A stretch of 64,000 nt of DNA from assembly GCF_038630985.1 (NCBI RefSeq), contig NZ_CP152049.1, positions 5,600,501 through 5,664,500 on the forward strand, read 5' to 3'. Each line of letters begins with the position of its first letter. The stretch's first letter is position 1. The position numbers were made by a program, and so were the translations under genes. Shown here one piece after another: positions 44,189-54,096 of this stretch. This DNA is from Paenibacillus sp. FSL H8-0548 (lineage in GTDB: Bacteria > Bacillota > Bacilli > Paenibacillales > Paenibacillaceae). The notes below the pieces were generated by a model. That model had not been told where the DNA came from. It ran no database searches and saw only the letters and a program-made list of their open reading frames with translations.

Positions 44189-46495
44189 CTACTGAGAAGC
44201 CATCGTCACTTTGCCAATTTGCGGCGTATACGCATTGCCGCTTGTATTATTCCAGCGCATCTTCACATAATGGATATTCGACATGTTGCTTAAGCTGTAG
44301 GTATATTTTATCCAGTCACCTGAAGCGCCGGTAATCGTTGGGGTAATGGAATTCCATACAGATCCGTCGAATGAAGTATAGAGACTGAAATGCGACAAGG
44401 CTTCTGAAGGCCAGAAATACGTCTCAGCGGCAAATGACCTTATATCCTGCTGTTTCCAGACGATTTCCTCATTCGTCGCTGTCGTTCTTTTCACACGGGA
44501 AGGATCTCCTCCAAATTTGGCCGTGTTGGCCGTGTCAAAATTCAGGTTTGACGAATGACTAATCGTTTTGCTCCAATCATTCAACTCATCATGAAACGAA
44601 TACGTCATCGTCACTTTGCCAATTTGCGGCGTATACGCATTGCCGCTTGTATTGTTCCACCTCATCTTCACATAGTTGACATTGGTCAGATTGCTAATGG
44701 TGTACGTATGTTTTTTCCAATCGCCTGATCCACCGGCAATCGCAGGAGTGACCGCGATCCATGCGGAGCCATCGGATGAAGTATAGAGGTTAAAATGCGA
44801 TACCCCTTCTGAAGGCCAATAATACGTCACTGCCGTGAATGACGTCATGCCGTTCTGCTTCCAGACTACTTCCTCATTCGTCGCTGTCGTTCTTTTCACA
44901 CGGGAAGGATCCCCTTCGAATTTGGCTGTGTTGGCCATATCAAAATTCAAATTTGCCGTACGGCTATACGTCTTGCTCCAATCATTCAAATGATCCACAA
45001 AATGTCTTGTCGGCTTGGCCCGGTCTTTCGCAGGCAACGTATTGTCTGATCCCCAATTCGCATCTACGCCCGGACCAAACAGCGGCCAAGGCTTGGAGCC
45101 CAAGAACGATGGTTTGACGGTAAGATATAACGATGCGGGAATCGTTGATCCTGAGCTTAGCTCCCCCCATTGAATGACACTGGAAGTCAATCTATTGGCG
45201 CCAACATAGTGGCCCGATCCTGAGGTCGAGATGCTTGATAATTGATTCCCTATTATGTTTTGATTCACGGTAGAAGTATTGTCGCTCCCGATCTTCCCAC
45301 TTGCATGATTGCGAAACCATGTATTGCGCGGCCCTGTGGCTGTCATGATGCTGTCATAGGACTTCGAGTTGTCTGCATAGCTTTCTTTAAAGCTGTTGCC
45401 TTCAATTAAGTTCATGTAGGCGTAATTCGAATGGAAGGCCAGATCATTGTATCCCGTATAGGAAGCCTCCACAGAATTATAGCTGACCACGGAGTGATTT
45501 GCCCCGAGCTGAAGCAAGATATGATGTCGTAAATCCCAAACCTTATTATCCGTAACCTGAATCCCCGTAGAGCCGTTAACGACGATTCCATACGCATAAC
45601 CGCCAACATCTTTAATAAACGCGTCATGAACAAAATTCCGTTCCACAACCACATCTCTGCTATTGTCGATGGAAATATGTCCCCGGCCGCTCTTAATGGA
45701 CTCCATATCCTTGACATACCCTTTCACTACTCTGTTGAAAACGAGGCTATTCGTATTTTCTATAGTGGGCTGGACGGTTCTGGCAAGCCTTATTTTTTCC
45801 ACTCCTACATTAGACAGCAGATTAAGCTTACTCACCATCGGGAGCTTGGCGGAGGGATAATCCAGCCCCAACTTCATGTCCAGATTCAACGTATTTCCGC
45901 TTTTGGATAAAATTTTAACGATCTGCGATTCGGTATAGCTTCCCCAAGCTACACGACCTCCGGAAAGATACAGAAGGACATAGTCGCCGGCATTCAAACT
46001 ACTTGCGTTCGATACGGTGACGGCCCCACTTCCCGCAGCCGGGGAGCCGATTACAGCTATGGGAGCGCCCGGAGCTCCGCCGTCGAAGCGCAGCTCCGTA
46101 TTGGGATTGGAAGAATCGCCGATATAAAAAGTGGTCGTCTCCAAAGCATCTCCGCGTATAAGGATATCTCCAGATGTGATGCTGAGCGGGGTCTTAAAGT
46201 AATAATCGCCGTTCGGAAAATAAAGGATGCGTTTGCCTGACGTGCTGCCAAGGATGCTATTCACTACTGAGGCAGCATCCACGCCCGTATCATTCGCCGG
46301 CAGCCCGCTCATCGTTACATTAATGGTGGTCCATCCACCTGGGTCGATCCATTGCGTATTGCTCCATCCGTTGGAAGGCATGTGGCTTGACGGAACAGCG
46401 CCATAATCGAAAGCAAATGCCGAGACGGGACTTACCGTTACCAGAAGAATGACCAGCAGCAGTCCCCTACTCAAAAGACGGATTTTTTCCATCAT
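44189..46495 (-). CDS. Secreted beta-helix protein with two tandem C-terminal modules
   Basis: A 768-residue exported protein. Order: signal peptide (cleavage near AFA, about residue 28), a pectate-lyase-superfamily beta-helix (about 45-500) opening with the [14 protein letters not shown] and [18 protein letters not shown] blocks, then two near-identical modules of 135 residues. Each starts LNDWSKT and ends [13 protein letters not shown]. Such modules follow catalytic domains in Paenibacillus lyases and probably bind carbohydrate. There is no SLH anchor, so it should be free or loosely attached. It probably cleaves the same uronic polysaccharide as the PL8 enzyme, but catalytic residues cannot be pinned down by eye. 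Last gene of the importer block. Confidence 0.85.
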   Translation of the reverse strand: MMEKIRLLSRGLLLVILLVTVSPVSAFAFDYGAVPSSHMPSNGWSNTQWIDPGGWTTINVTMSGLPANDTGVDAASVVNSILGSTSGKRILYFPNGDYYFKTPLSITSGDILIRGDALETTTFYIGDSSNPNTELRFDGGAPGAPIAVIGSPAAGSGAVTVSNASSLNAGDYVLLYLSGGRVAWGSYTESQIVKILSKSGNTLNLDMKLGLDYPSAKLPMVSKLNLLSNVGVEKIRLARTVQPTIENTNSLVFNRVVKGYVKDMESIKSGRGHISIDNSRDVVVERNFVHDAFIKDVGGYAYGIVVNGSTGIQVTDNKVWDLRHHILLQLGANHSVVSYNSVEASYTGYNDLAFHSNYAYMNLIEGNSFKESYADNSKSYDSIMTATGPRNTWFRNHASGKIGSDNTSTVNQNIIGNQLSSISTSGSGHYVGANRLTSSVIQWGELSSGSTIPASLYLTVKPSFLGSKPWPLFGPGVDANWGSDNTLPAKDRAKPTRHFVDHLNDWSKTYSRTANLNFDMANTAKFEGDPSRVKRTTATNEEVVWKQNGMTSFTAVTYYWPSEGVSHFNLYTSSDGSAWIAVTPAIAGGSGDWKKHTYTISNLTNVNYVKMRWNNTSGNAYTPQIGKVTMTYSFHDELNDWSKTISHSSNLNFDTANTAKFGGDPSRVKRTTATNEEIVWKQQDIRSFAAETYFWPSEALSHFSLYTSFDGSVWNSITPTITGASGDWIKYTYSLSNMSNIHYVKMRWNNTSGNAYTPQIGKVTMASQ
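44201..45005 (-). repeat. 405-bp tandem duplication inside the beta-helix gene
   Basis: The two C-terminal modules are also repeated at DNA level: CATCGTCACTTTGCCAATTT begins at both 44201 and 44606, and long identical tracts follow with the same codon choices. The period of 405 bp is 135 codons. The close identity points to a recent in-frame duplication. Confidence 0.9.
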
Positions 46496-46555
46496 TCTTA
46501 ATCACGCTCCTCTTCTCATTTAGCCTACTGATTTTCTTTTAATGTGATTAGCAAT

Positions 46556-46759
46556 CTATACACAACGATTGCTTGCATCGAACTGCAAATGTTCCGTACG
46601 GCTGTATACTTTCGTCCAATCGACCAGCTCGTCGACTAGAATGTCCGCTTTGCCAGATAGCGACTCAGCAGCAGACACCGTATAATAGCTTGGAATCACA
46701 GCTATGAGCATTAGCAATGAAAGTGACAACAGCCCCCATTTTCTCCAAACATTTCTCAT
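46556..46759 (-). pseudogene. Truncated secreted protein (signal peptide plus module fragment)
   Basis: A 67-codon gene with a proper start (GGAGG before ATG at 46759), a full signal peptide (cleavage near VSAAES, about residue 31) and then the beginning of the same module found twice in the next gene (LVDWTKVYSRTEHLQFDASN). It then ends after RCV. The module continues for over 100 residues in its neighbour, so this looks like the 5' end of a larger gene that lost most of its body by deletion. It could still be expressed as a short secreted peptide. Confidence 0.65.
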
Positions 46760-46787
46760 GATTAACCTCCCAATATAATCCCATAAA

Positions 46788-46802
46788 AGTAAACGCTTCC
46801 AA
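46788..46802 (-). promoter_or_regulatory. cre-like (CcpA) site
   Basis: TTGGAAGCGTTTACT fits the catabolite-responsive element apart from G at the third core position. It lies about 30 nt upstream of the truncated secreted gene and downstream of the lipoprotein gene, so it could repress the beta-helix part of the operon when a preferred sugar is present. Confidence 0.45.
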
Positions 46803-46835
46803 TTCGTTTTAAAAATCAACTCATTTCGTTTAGAA

Positions 46836-46864
46836 GAACAGCCGAGCTTTGAACTCGGCTGTTC
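46836..46864 (-). terminator. Strong hairpin after the lipoprotein gene
   Basis: GAACAGCCGAG and CTCGGCTGTTC form a perfect 11-bp stem around a 7-nt loop, 16 nt after the stop codon. The sequence that follows (TTCTAAACG) is not a full U-tract. It may attenuate rather than stop transcription, or protect the message of the lipoprotein, which is needed in excess over the permeases. Confidence 0.65.
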
Positions 46865-46879
46865 GAACGGTATACTCGC

Positions 46880-48559
46880 TTACTTCGTTTCTATCATGTC
46901 ATAAATATCTTTTGCCAGGAATGCTGTATCTTTGCTGTTGATATACCAGTCCTGATACCAGTCCTCCACCTTCTTGCCGCCGGACTTCTCCCAAGCCATA
47001 ATAGCATCCTGCATAGCCTGATCTGTAGTATAGCTGCTGCCTCCCAAAACGGACTTGTACCAGATCGGTTGAATAGCTTCAATAGCGCCTGTCATAATCA
47101 GGCTGAGATCTTCCGGCAGCATCGGATAATGCTCCGGATGCGTGATTCCCGGATAAGGCTTGTTCACATCAAGGTAAGCTTCCTTGGCCATTCTGTGCAT
47201 CTCCAATCCTTCCTTCTGAATCGGATCATTCACATTGAATTTCAATTCCGGATCGCCGCATTCTACATCCAGAAGTCCGGAAACGAGCATTTGCAGATCT
47301 CCATTATAAGCAACCTCATTCTTAAACTTGTCAGCGTCTGTTACGACAGGACAGCCGTTCTCGCCAATGACATGATGCGTTCCGTCATCCCCATAGCCCA
47401 GCTTGCGGCCGGTCGAGACTTCAGACGCAAAGTCAATATATTTCATAACAGCATCGGGGTTCTTAGCGTTAGCGTTAACATATGCGGTTACTTGGACCGG
47501 ATTGGTGAATGCCGGGTTATAAGACCCCTTCGAGCTTGCTGGATATGCAATCGGAATGACTTCCGCTGCCGGGTCATTCTTCTTCAGCACGCTAAGGGAA
47601 TTGACGGCAAAGTCAAAGTAGGTTCCTACCTGATTCGGATAGATGCCCAGCTTTCCATTCAGGAAATCTTGCTTTGCCTTTGCTCCGTTGGCGTCATTCA
47701 GGAAATCCTTATCCGCTGCACCCATCTCGAATATTTGTTTCATATAATCGACAGCCAGCTTCTGATTTTCCCAGGAGATAACGAGCTCTCCATTCTCTAC
47801 AACAAGAGGAATCGCCGGATTAATGCCATATGCATTAAAAAAGGATTGAATAACATCCTGCGATTTGAAACTCAGGCTAATCCCATAGGTGTCATCCGCG
47901 TTATTGCCATCCGGATCCTGCTCAGTGAACGCCTTCGCGACTGTCAGCAGCTCCTCGACTGTTGTCGGCACCTCCAAGCCCAGCTTATCCAACCAGTCTT
48001 TCCTGATTAACAAACCATGAATCGGTTGAACAGATGCCAGACGTGCCACCGAATAAAGCTTGCCATCCGACTTCGTGCCTACTTTCCTCAAAGCCGGATA
48101 TTGCTCCAATAAATTCTTGTAAACGGTACTATGTTTTTCAATGAGGTCATCCAATGGCATAAGCTGTTTCTGCGTATAGAACGTATCCATAATAACCGGG
48201 TTGTATTCGAATATCAGATCAGGAGCACTGCCCGAGGCGAACAGGACATTAAGCTTTTGCGCCGACTCCCATCTTGGTATAGGAACGAACTTCACATTCG
48301 ACGGCCCACTCTCGTTCAGCCACTTTGTCCAACGATTGTCCTCTGTCGTCCCTTCCGCCGCCGGCACGCTGCCTCTGTCATAGACCGAGACGGTAATATC
48401 TTTTTTCGGTTCGGATGTCGGGTCCGTTCCTTTCTCTCCCGCCGGTGCATTTGTCGAACGTTTATCTGTATCTGTAGTGTTCTTGCCTTGCGTGCAGCCC
48501 GTCATCAAGACGGTCACCGACAATAATGCACTCAATGTGGTTGTCATTAATTTCTTCAT
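46880..48559 (-). CDS. Sugar ABC transporter substrate-binding lipoprotein (LplA-like)
   Basis: A 559-residue family-1 solute-binding lipoprotein. The signal ends in a lipobox VLMTGCTQ with Cys near residue 22, followed by a Thr/Asp/Lys-rich linker. The mature domain has the LplA-type ASGSAPDLIFEYN and GLLIRKDWLDKLGLEVPTTVEELL blocks. GGAGGG lies 9 nt before the ATG. It follows the two permease genes on the same strand after about 130 nt and is expected to bind oligosaccharides released by the nearby lyase (inference). It shares architecture with the lipoprotein at 11672. Confidence 0.92.
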   Translation of the reverse strand: MKKLMTTTLSALLSVTVLMTGCTQGKNTTDTDKRSTNAPAGEKGTDPTSEPKKDITVSVYDRGSVPAAEGTTEDNRWTKWLNESGPSNVKFVPIPRWESAQKLNVLFASGSAPDLIFEYNPVIMDTFYTQKQLMPLDDLIEKHSTVYKNLLEQYPALRKVGTKSDGKLYSVARLASVQPIHGLLIRKDWLDKLGLEVPTTVEELLTVAKAFTEQDPDGNNADDTYGISLSFKSQDVIQSFFNAYGINPAIPLVVENGELVISWENQKLAVDYMKQIFEMGAADKDFLNDANGAKAKQDFLNGKLGIYPNQVGTYFDFAVNSLSVLKKNDPAAEVIPIAYPASSKGSYNPAFTNPVQVTAYVNANAKNPDAVMKYIDFASEVSTGRKLGYGDDGTHHVIGENGCPVVTDADKFKNEVAYNGDLQMLVSGLLDVECGDPELKFNVNDPIQKEGLEMHRMAKEAYLDVNKPYPGITHPEHYPMLPEDLSLIMTGAIEAIQPIWYKSVLGGSSYTTDQAMQDAIMAWEKSGGKKVEDWYQDWYINSKDTAFLAKDIYDMIETK

Positions 48560-48691
48560 TAGATATTAACCCTCCGTTATACGATTTGGATGCAATCTAA
48601 TCTTCCGTCCTTGCGTTCTTCCGCTTCCTCGCTCCCTATCACCCCCCATGCAAAATAACCTGATGGACCAAGCGGACCGCGGCCGCTCGCG

Positions 48692-49567
48692 TCAGCCCTT
48701 AACAGCCCCCAGCATTACACCTTTCACAAAATATTTTTGGAGGAACGGATAGACGATCAGCATCGGTAGGATCATGACCATAATACCTGTCGCTTTAATT
48801 CCTTCCGGCGTAATTTGAATCGAATCCTCCGTTTGTGTCGCAACCATTTCCTGCAGCAGCGATTGGCTTTGAATCATTTGCTGCACGAGCACGGTCAGGT
48901 TGTATTTGTTCGTCTCGTTCATATAGATCATGACACTCATGAACAGATTCCAGTATCCTACACCATAGAATAAGGATAGCGCTGCAATAACCGGCAACGA
49001 TACCGGAAGATAGATGCGAAAGAGCATCGACCACTCCCCACATCCATCCATCCGCGCCGCTTCTTCCACCTCAGAAGGTATATTTTCGAAAAAGCTTTTC
49101 ATAATCAACAAGTTGAACGTGCTTATTAAAGCAGGGAGCCATAATGCGCCATACGTATTAATCAGGCCAAGCTCCTTCACGACCAGATAGGTCGGAATCA
49201 TGCCTCCGGTGAACAACATCGTGAATACAGCTCCAAAAATAAAATAGGATCTTCCAATCAAATACCGTTTCGTTAATGGATAGGCGGTTGTAATGGTGAA
49301 CACCATGCTCAGGACGATCCCTACGATTGTAATCGTAACGCTGTTCTTGAGCGATTGGATGACGTTCGTTCCATTCAAGAACAGATCGAACGATTCCAGC
49401 GTTAATCCGACAGGCCACAAAGTAACCAAACCGGAGGCGACCGAATGCGTATCGCTCAGCGACAACGCAACAATGTGCATAAGCGGCAGCAAGCAGCTTA
49501 GAGCAATCAGCGACAAAACAACGTAGTTAACCGTATAAAATATTTTATCTGCTTTGGAAATTCTCAA
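48692..49567 (-). CDS. Sugar ABC transporter permease (YtcP/AraQ type)
   Basis: A 291-residue six-helix permease with the EAA loop VEEAARMDGCGEWSMLFRIYLPVSLPV near residues 165-190 and the C-terminal FLQKYFVKGVMLGAVKG motif. It starts at TTG, supported by a GGAGG site 9 nt upstream. It lies 30 nt behind the LplB-type permease gene. Confidence 0.92.
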   Translation of the reverse strand: MRISKADKIFYTVNYVVLSLIALSCLLPLMHIVALSLSDTHSVASGLVTLWPVGLTLESFDLFLNGTNVIQSLKNSVTITIVGIVLSMVFTITTAYPLTKRYLIGRSYFIFGAVFTMLFTGGMIPTYLVVKELGLINTYGALWLPALISTFNLLIMKSFFENIPSEVEEAARMDGCGEWSMLFRIYLPVSLPVIAALSLFYGVGYWNLFMSVMIYMNETNKYNLTVLVQQMIQSQSLLQEMVATQTEDSIQITPEGIKATGIMVMILPMLIVYPFLQKYFVKGVMLGAVKG

Positions 49568-49597
49568 GCAAGATGACCTCCTATTATCATTCTTCCG

Positions 49598-50515
49598 TTA
49601 CCATAAGCCATTATTGAAACGCCGAGCTATATAGTTGGCCGAGACCACAAAGATCAATCCAATGACTGACTCGAACATCCCCATCGCCGAGGTTAGGCTG
49701 AACTTGGCACCTTGTATGCCAACCTTGAATATATAGGTGCTGATTACATTGGACACTTCCGCCACTGCGGCATTTTGCAATACGTATACCTGGTCAAATC
49801 CAACCTCCAAAATTTTGCCGAGCGATAAAATCAGCATGAGGATTATAATCGGCATGAGACCCGGTATTGTTATATATTTAATCTGCTGTACCTTGGAAGC
49901 ACCATCCAGACTGGATGATTCGTACAGGCTCGGATCAATGGAAGTAAGCGCCGCCAAGTAGACAATCGCTCCGAAGCCCATCTCCTTCCATATGCCGGAT
50001 CCGAGGAAGACCATAATCCATGATTCCTTATTGTAGAGAAAGGGATACGTTTGTCCGAACAGCCGCTCAATCCAGTAATTGATTGCTCCGGACTCCTGCG
50101 AGAACAACGTAATCACCAGGCCGCCCATGATAACCCATGAGAAGAAGTGGGGCAAATAAACAATCGTCTGCACAGATCGCTTGAACCAAGACTTACTGAC
50201 TTCATTCAATAAAATTGCAATAATAATCGGCATTGGAAACCCGAGGACCAGATTCAAAATTGACAGTATAAACGTGTTGCGAATAATGCTGACGGTTTGA
50301 ACCTGATTGAACAAGGTTTGAAAATTATCCAGTCCGACCCAGGGGCTGCCGAAAACGCCATCGAAGAAATTATAATTTTTGAATGCGATCATAAGCCCAA
50401 GCATCGGAGCGTATTTAAATAATAGATAAAAGATAATTCCCGGCAGCAGCATGGCAAGCAGCGGGATGTTTCGTTTCCATTTTTCACGGTTTCTTCTGGA
50501 TGTCAATATTGCCAT
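49598..50515 (-). CDS. Sugar ABC transporter permease (LplB type)
   Basis: A 305-residue permease with six predicted helices, a basic N-terminus (RRNREKWKRN) and the EAA loop YESSSLDGASKVQQIKYITIPGLMP near residues 190-215. First gene of the importer cluster, downstream of the terminator behind the response-regulator gene, so it probably has its own promoter in the 130 nt between. No ATPase is encoded in the window, as is usual for this type. Confidence 0.92.
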   Translation of the reverse strand: MAILTSRRNREKWKRNIPLLAMLLPGIIFYLLFKYAPMLGLMIAFKNYNFFDGVFGSPWVGLDNFQTLFNQVQTVSIIRNTFILSILNLVLGFPMPIIIAILLNEVSKSWFKRSVQTIVYLPHFFSWVIMGGLVITLFSQESGAINYWIERLFGQTYPFLYNKESWIMVFLGSGIWKEMGFGAIVYLAALTSIDPSLYESSSLDGASKVQQIKYITIPGLMPIIILMLILSLGKILEVGFDQVYVLQNAAVAEVSNVISTYIFKVGIQGAKFSLTSAMGMFESVIGLIFVVSANYIARRFNNGLW

Positions 50516-50611
50516 CGTTTCAACTCCTTTGTTTGTCTATGCCCTTATTCTACCTGCAACTGAAGGAAGCGACCTTGAGATACTTGTCATGATTCTTTGT
50601 TTTCTTGCAAA

Positions 50612-50637
50612 TAAAAGGCGCCTCTATCTAAGGCGCC
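50612..50637 (-). terminator. Terminator of the kinase/regulator operon
   Basis: GGCGCCTT-AGATAG-AGGCGCC followed by TTTTATTTG on the minus strand, 7 nt after the response-regulator stop codon. It separates the two-component genes from the importer genes. Confidence 0.8.
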
Positions 50638-50643
50638 GCGCAA

Positions 50644-52179
50644 TCACTTGTTTATATGTCTATAGTTTTTTCGATACTCGGTTGGCGACATCCGAAGCGC
50701 AGTCCGAAATACGTTTGTAAAATAATTCGGGTCATCATAACCTACCATTGAAGCGATTTCGAATATTTTCATATCGGTATTGCTCAGCAGCAGCCTTGCT
50801 TTATTCATTCTTAGCTTGGTTAAGTATGCCGAAAAATTCCCCCCGGTTTCTTTCTTGAACAATTTGCTCAAATACGTATCATTGACGTGAAACCTTGCGG
50901 CCAGCTCCGACAAAATGCACTCCTTCATATAATTGCTCTCCAAGTAAGCAAGCACCTTGCCAATGACACCATCATTGGAGCGATTTCTCCATTCCTCATA
51001 CTCCGCCATGAAATGATCGGTCATCTTCTGCAGCCACAGGCAGACCTGCTCCGCGCTCTCGGCCCTTTGCAGCTCATCCAGCCGGGCCCCCTGCAATTCG
51101 GGCAGCCGACTAGAATGAAATTCCTTGTCTAATATGTCCCGCAGCGCCAAGACCATAGAGTATGCGGTATGCTTGGATTCCTCCAGTGACTGCCGCTTTA
51201 GTTGCTCCAATGTATCTTGTATTTGTCGCTGCGTCTCGACAATAAACCCCATAATGATCTTGGACATCAGATTCAGTCGAATAGCCCTTACCTGCTCTTG
51301 TTGACTATGATTAATAGGCTTGGTATCTGTAAGCTGAGGCAGTTCGCTGCTGTAATGACGGTAAAGCCGTCCGAGTTCCTCCGCAGTTGATATCTCGCCT
51401 GCGTTTGATACGGACATATGCAAGCCGAGCAGCTTATACACCGTATCTCGCATCACGCTTGTCATGGATTTGATTTGCTTCCCAGCCTTGGGCAAGAACA
51501 GAATCATTTTATCGGCTTCAATGGCTACCAACCTCCCCTTGCCCAGATCATCCGCCACACACAATTCCTCCAATATATTGATCAGAGCAAATTGCAATAA
51601 GCTCATCTCCTGTGGCCGGTAAGCTTTTCCCTTGGGGAAATAGGTCGTCACTCTCAGAAACAACGCTTCATAGCCTTGAATCTCTGCGAAAAACTCTCCT
51701 AGGCGAGTCCGATCATAAGGCAACCCCATGCAAAATTCACGCAGCGCCGCCTCCTGCAGCTTCTTCTTCTGATCCAGCTGCCTGTTTTTTTTCGATATGC
51801 CGCTAATCCATTTCTCATAAGCCTTCTTCAGCATCGTCTCCACCGTATCTTCAGTGCAAGGCTTAATCAAATAATCCAAAACCCCATATTGTACGGCCGT
51901 TTGCGCGTATTCAAAGTCTTTGTACCCGGTCAAAATAACAGTCAGCGTATCCAACTTGTGCGTATAAATATGTCGGATCAGCCCAATGCCGTCCATCATA
52001 GGCATACGAATATCGGTAAGGACGAGATCCGGCTTGTACAATTCTATTTGCACGATAGCCTCATGTCCGTTAGATGCCTCTGCAGCCACAATCCAGCCTG
52101 TCGCTTTGCTCGTTATCATTTTTTTCAAGCCTTCACGAAATATAGCCTGATCCTCTACTATAAGCAGTCTGCCTCTCAT
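50644..52179 (-). CDS. YesN-type response regulator, AraC output
   Basis: A 511-residue response regulator. The receiver domain has the acidic pair at E9/D10, phospho-acceptor D56 in VLTDIRMPMMDG and the Lys of YLIKPCTED. A long linker follows, then the C-terminal AraC domain (about 410-511) with HVNDTYLSKLFKKETGGNFSAYL and VGYDDPNYFTNVFRTALRMSPTEYRK. Its ATG overlaps the kinase stop (ATGA). It is expected to activate the importer at 46880-50515 and perhaps the flanking lyase genes. Confidence 0.94.
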   Translation of the reverse strand: MRGRLLIVEDQAIFREGLKKMITSKATGWIVAAEASNGHEAIVQIELYKPDLVLTDIRMPMMDGIGLIRHIYTHKLDTLTVILTGYKDFEYAQTAVQYGVLDYLIKPCTEDTVETMLKKAYEKWISGISKKNRQLDQKKKLQEAALREFCMGLPYDRTRLGEFFAEIQGYEALFLRVTTYFPKGKAYRPQEMSLLQFALINILEELCVADDLGKGRLVAIEADKMILFLPKAGKQIKSMTSVMRDTVYKLLGLHMSVSNAGEISTAEELGRLYRHYSSELPQLTDTKPINHSQQEQVRAIRLNLMSKIIMGFIVETQRQIQDTLEQLKRQSLEESKHTAYSMVLALRDILDKEFHSSRLPELQGARLDELQRAESAEQVCLWLQKMTDHFMAEYEEWRNRSNDGVIGKVLAYLESNYMKECILSELAARFHVNDTYLSKLFKKETGGNFSAYLTKLRMNKARLLLSNTDMKIFEIASMVGYDDPNYFTNVFRTALRMSPTEYRKNYRHINK

Positions 52180-53906
52180 AGGACTGTGCCTCCTCCCGTC
52201 GTTTGGAATGGCAAAGTGAGCGAAATCATTGTGCCTGCTCCAGGAGCGCTGTCGATCTCCACCCCATAAGGAGAGCCATGCACGAGCTCTACTCGTTTAA
52301 TTACACTCTGTATACCAATGGAAGCTTGCGGTTCTTTGTGAATATTTCTTATTCTCTTGATCGTATTTCCACTCATGCCATGACCGTTATCCTTTATCGT
52401 AATGATCAGCTTCTCGTCTTCACTTTTATGTGCCGAAATAAGCACAATTTGCACGCCTTCAAAATCTTTGAACGCATGAATAAATAAATTTTCGACCAGC
52501 GGCTGGAGCAACAGACCTTGAATGGAACAGAATTGCACCTCATCATGGATACGAATAATAAATTCCGTCTCTGTATCTATAAATGCCAGACGCAATGCAA
52601 TATAATTGCGAATCATTTCAATTTCTCTCGCTAGTATCGTTGGCTGGTCCACGCTTTCCAATGAATATCTCATCATCTCTGATAATACGGAGACCAGATG
52701 GGCAGTCTCTTTCTCATCTTTCAAATACAGCTTCCAGTACAGCCCATTTAACGTATTGTACAAGAAATGAGGATTAAGCTGCGCTTGTATCGCTTTCAGC
52801 TCCGCTTCCTGCTCGTTCAGCCTTCTTTCATACACTTCCTTGATCAATTGCTGGACATGATCCGCCATCGCATTAAAATTTTCGCCGATCATTTGAAATT
52901 CATCAAGCGTCTTCACTTCAATTCTACTATCCAGGTTTCCTTTCTTCATACTGCGCATCGCTTTAATAATAAAGGTTAACGGCTTCAACAGCTGTTGTGT
53001 CAATAAGACGATTAGAAATCCGCTCAGCATTATACTGATGGCCGCCAAAAATAAACTGGTCTTAAAAAATTGCCGGATTTCACTAAAAAATTCATTAATG
53101 GATACTCGGCTGATAAGGGAAAATTGGTCATGAGTTTGATGCTTCGCATAGAGGTACAGCCTGCCGTTGCTTTCGGATATGATGCTCTGGTTGGAATACG
53201 TCAATAGTGACTCCGAAGAAACAGAGTTTCCCGACACATTAGTGTATAGACTATGCTTCCTTGGGCTTAGCAGAGATACTTCCGAATTATCCGCGCTAAT
53301 CAGCTCTTGGAACAACTCGGTGAAAAACGTTTCGTCGATCACCATCGTCATTATGCCGTAGCGGCCTGCTTCATTGCTGTTCATCCATCGCGAGGCAACA
53401 ATAACAGACCTGAATCCGCTTTGCTCGACGACGCTTGGCAAGGACAGTCTCATCCAGACGGTTTCACCTATCGTTTGATTGACAGCCTCGAGGATGACCG
53501 CGAAACTCGCAGAATCTATTTGGTTGACCGGATTTTGCATATGTCCGACATAATGGTTTTTCCCGGTCAGATCGAATAAAAATAAAGAAATAATTTTCGG
53601 TTCGTCCAATTTGATCTGATTGAGCAGCTTTGACATTTGCACTTTTTGGCTGTAATCCTCAAATTGACTAATCTCTCCGCGCATCATTTCAAGCAGCGTG
53701 GTTTCGATAATCGGATTAAATACGACATAATTCGAAATTCGGTTTATTTCCTTCACACGCAATTCCAAACGTGCGGCTGCTTGCTCATTTGCTTTCGAGA
53801 ACTGCTGGCTCAGCTCGTTCTTAAAGATGTTGAATTGTGATCGGTATGACAAATAAGCATGTAATGTAAAAGTCAACAAAAGAATAATAGAAATTCCCGC
53901 CAACAA
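52176..53906 (-). CDS. YesM-type sensor histidine kinase, start uncertain
   Basis: About 576 residues: first membrane helix at the very N-terminus, extracytoplasmic sensor (about 25-270), second helix (about 285-307), HAMP, QAQLNPHFLYNTLNGLYWK near 375 with the phosphorylated His, and a HATPase domain with LLQPLVENLFIHAF and IKDNGHGMSG. The start is a problem. The TTG at 53906 has no ribosome site and lies at the edge of the helix. The frame stays open upstream to 53990, encoding the usual basic pre-helix residues (WTWSFRAK), but contains no ATG, GTG or other standard start. GAGGGGG lies nearby at about 53951. Confidence 0.88.
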   Translation of the reverse strand: MLAGISIILLLTFTLHAYLSYRSQFNIFKNELSQQFSKANEQAAARLELRVKEINRISNYVVFNPIIETTLLEMMRGEISQFEDYSQKVQMSKLLNQIKLDEPKIISLFLFDLTGKNHYVGHMQNPVNQIDSASFAVILEAVNQTIGETVWMRLSLPSVVEQSGFRSVIVASRWMNSNEAGRYGIMTMVIDETFFTELFQELISADNSEVSLLSPRKHSLYTNVSGNSVSSESLLTYSNQSIISESNGRLYLYAKHQTHDQFSLISRVSINEFFSEIRQFFKTSLFLAAISIMLSGFLIVLLTQQLLKPLTFIIKAMRSMKKGNLDSRIEVKTLDEFQMIGENFNAMADHVQQLIKEVYERRLNEQEAELKAIQAQLNPHFLYNTLNGLYWKLYLKDEKETAHLVSVLSEMMRYSLESVDQPTILAREIEMIRNYIALRLAFIDTETEFIIRIHDEVQFCSIQGLLLQPLVENLFIHAFKDFEGVQIVLISAHKSEDEKLIITIKDNGHGMSGNTIKRIRNIHKEPQASIGIQSVIKRVELVHGSPYGVEIDSAPGAGTMISLTLPFQTTGGGTVL

Positions 53907-54005
53907 CTTAGCTCGAAAGCTCCATGTCCAAAAAAATCGGAACGCCCCCTCTAATCCATTGTTAGACCTTGACGGATGACTGCCATGTCAACATCACTCT
54001 ATTGT

Positions 54006-54056
54006 TTTAAAAAAGGAGGCTATCCCTCAGGTCTTGTTAGACCTTTAGGGATAGCC
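54006..54056 (-). terminator. Strong terminator of the PL8-SLH gene
   Basis: GGCTATCCCT-A-AAGGTCT and AGACCT-G-AGGGATAGCC form a stem of about 16 pairs with a 4-nt loop, followed by TCCTTTTTT on the minus strand, about 40 nt after the stop codon. Confidence 0.9.
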
Positions 54057-54096
54057 TTATCATCTACTCTAGTTCTCTCTTATTCCTCATTCAGAA

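Noticed and set aside
47069..48010. 313-codon plus-strand ORF
   Set aside because: Antisense to the well-supported lipoprotein gene; Arg/Ile/Cys-rich shadow without a ribosome site.
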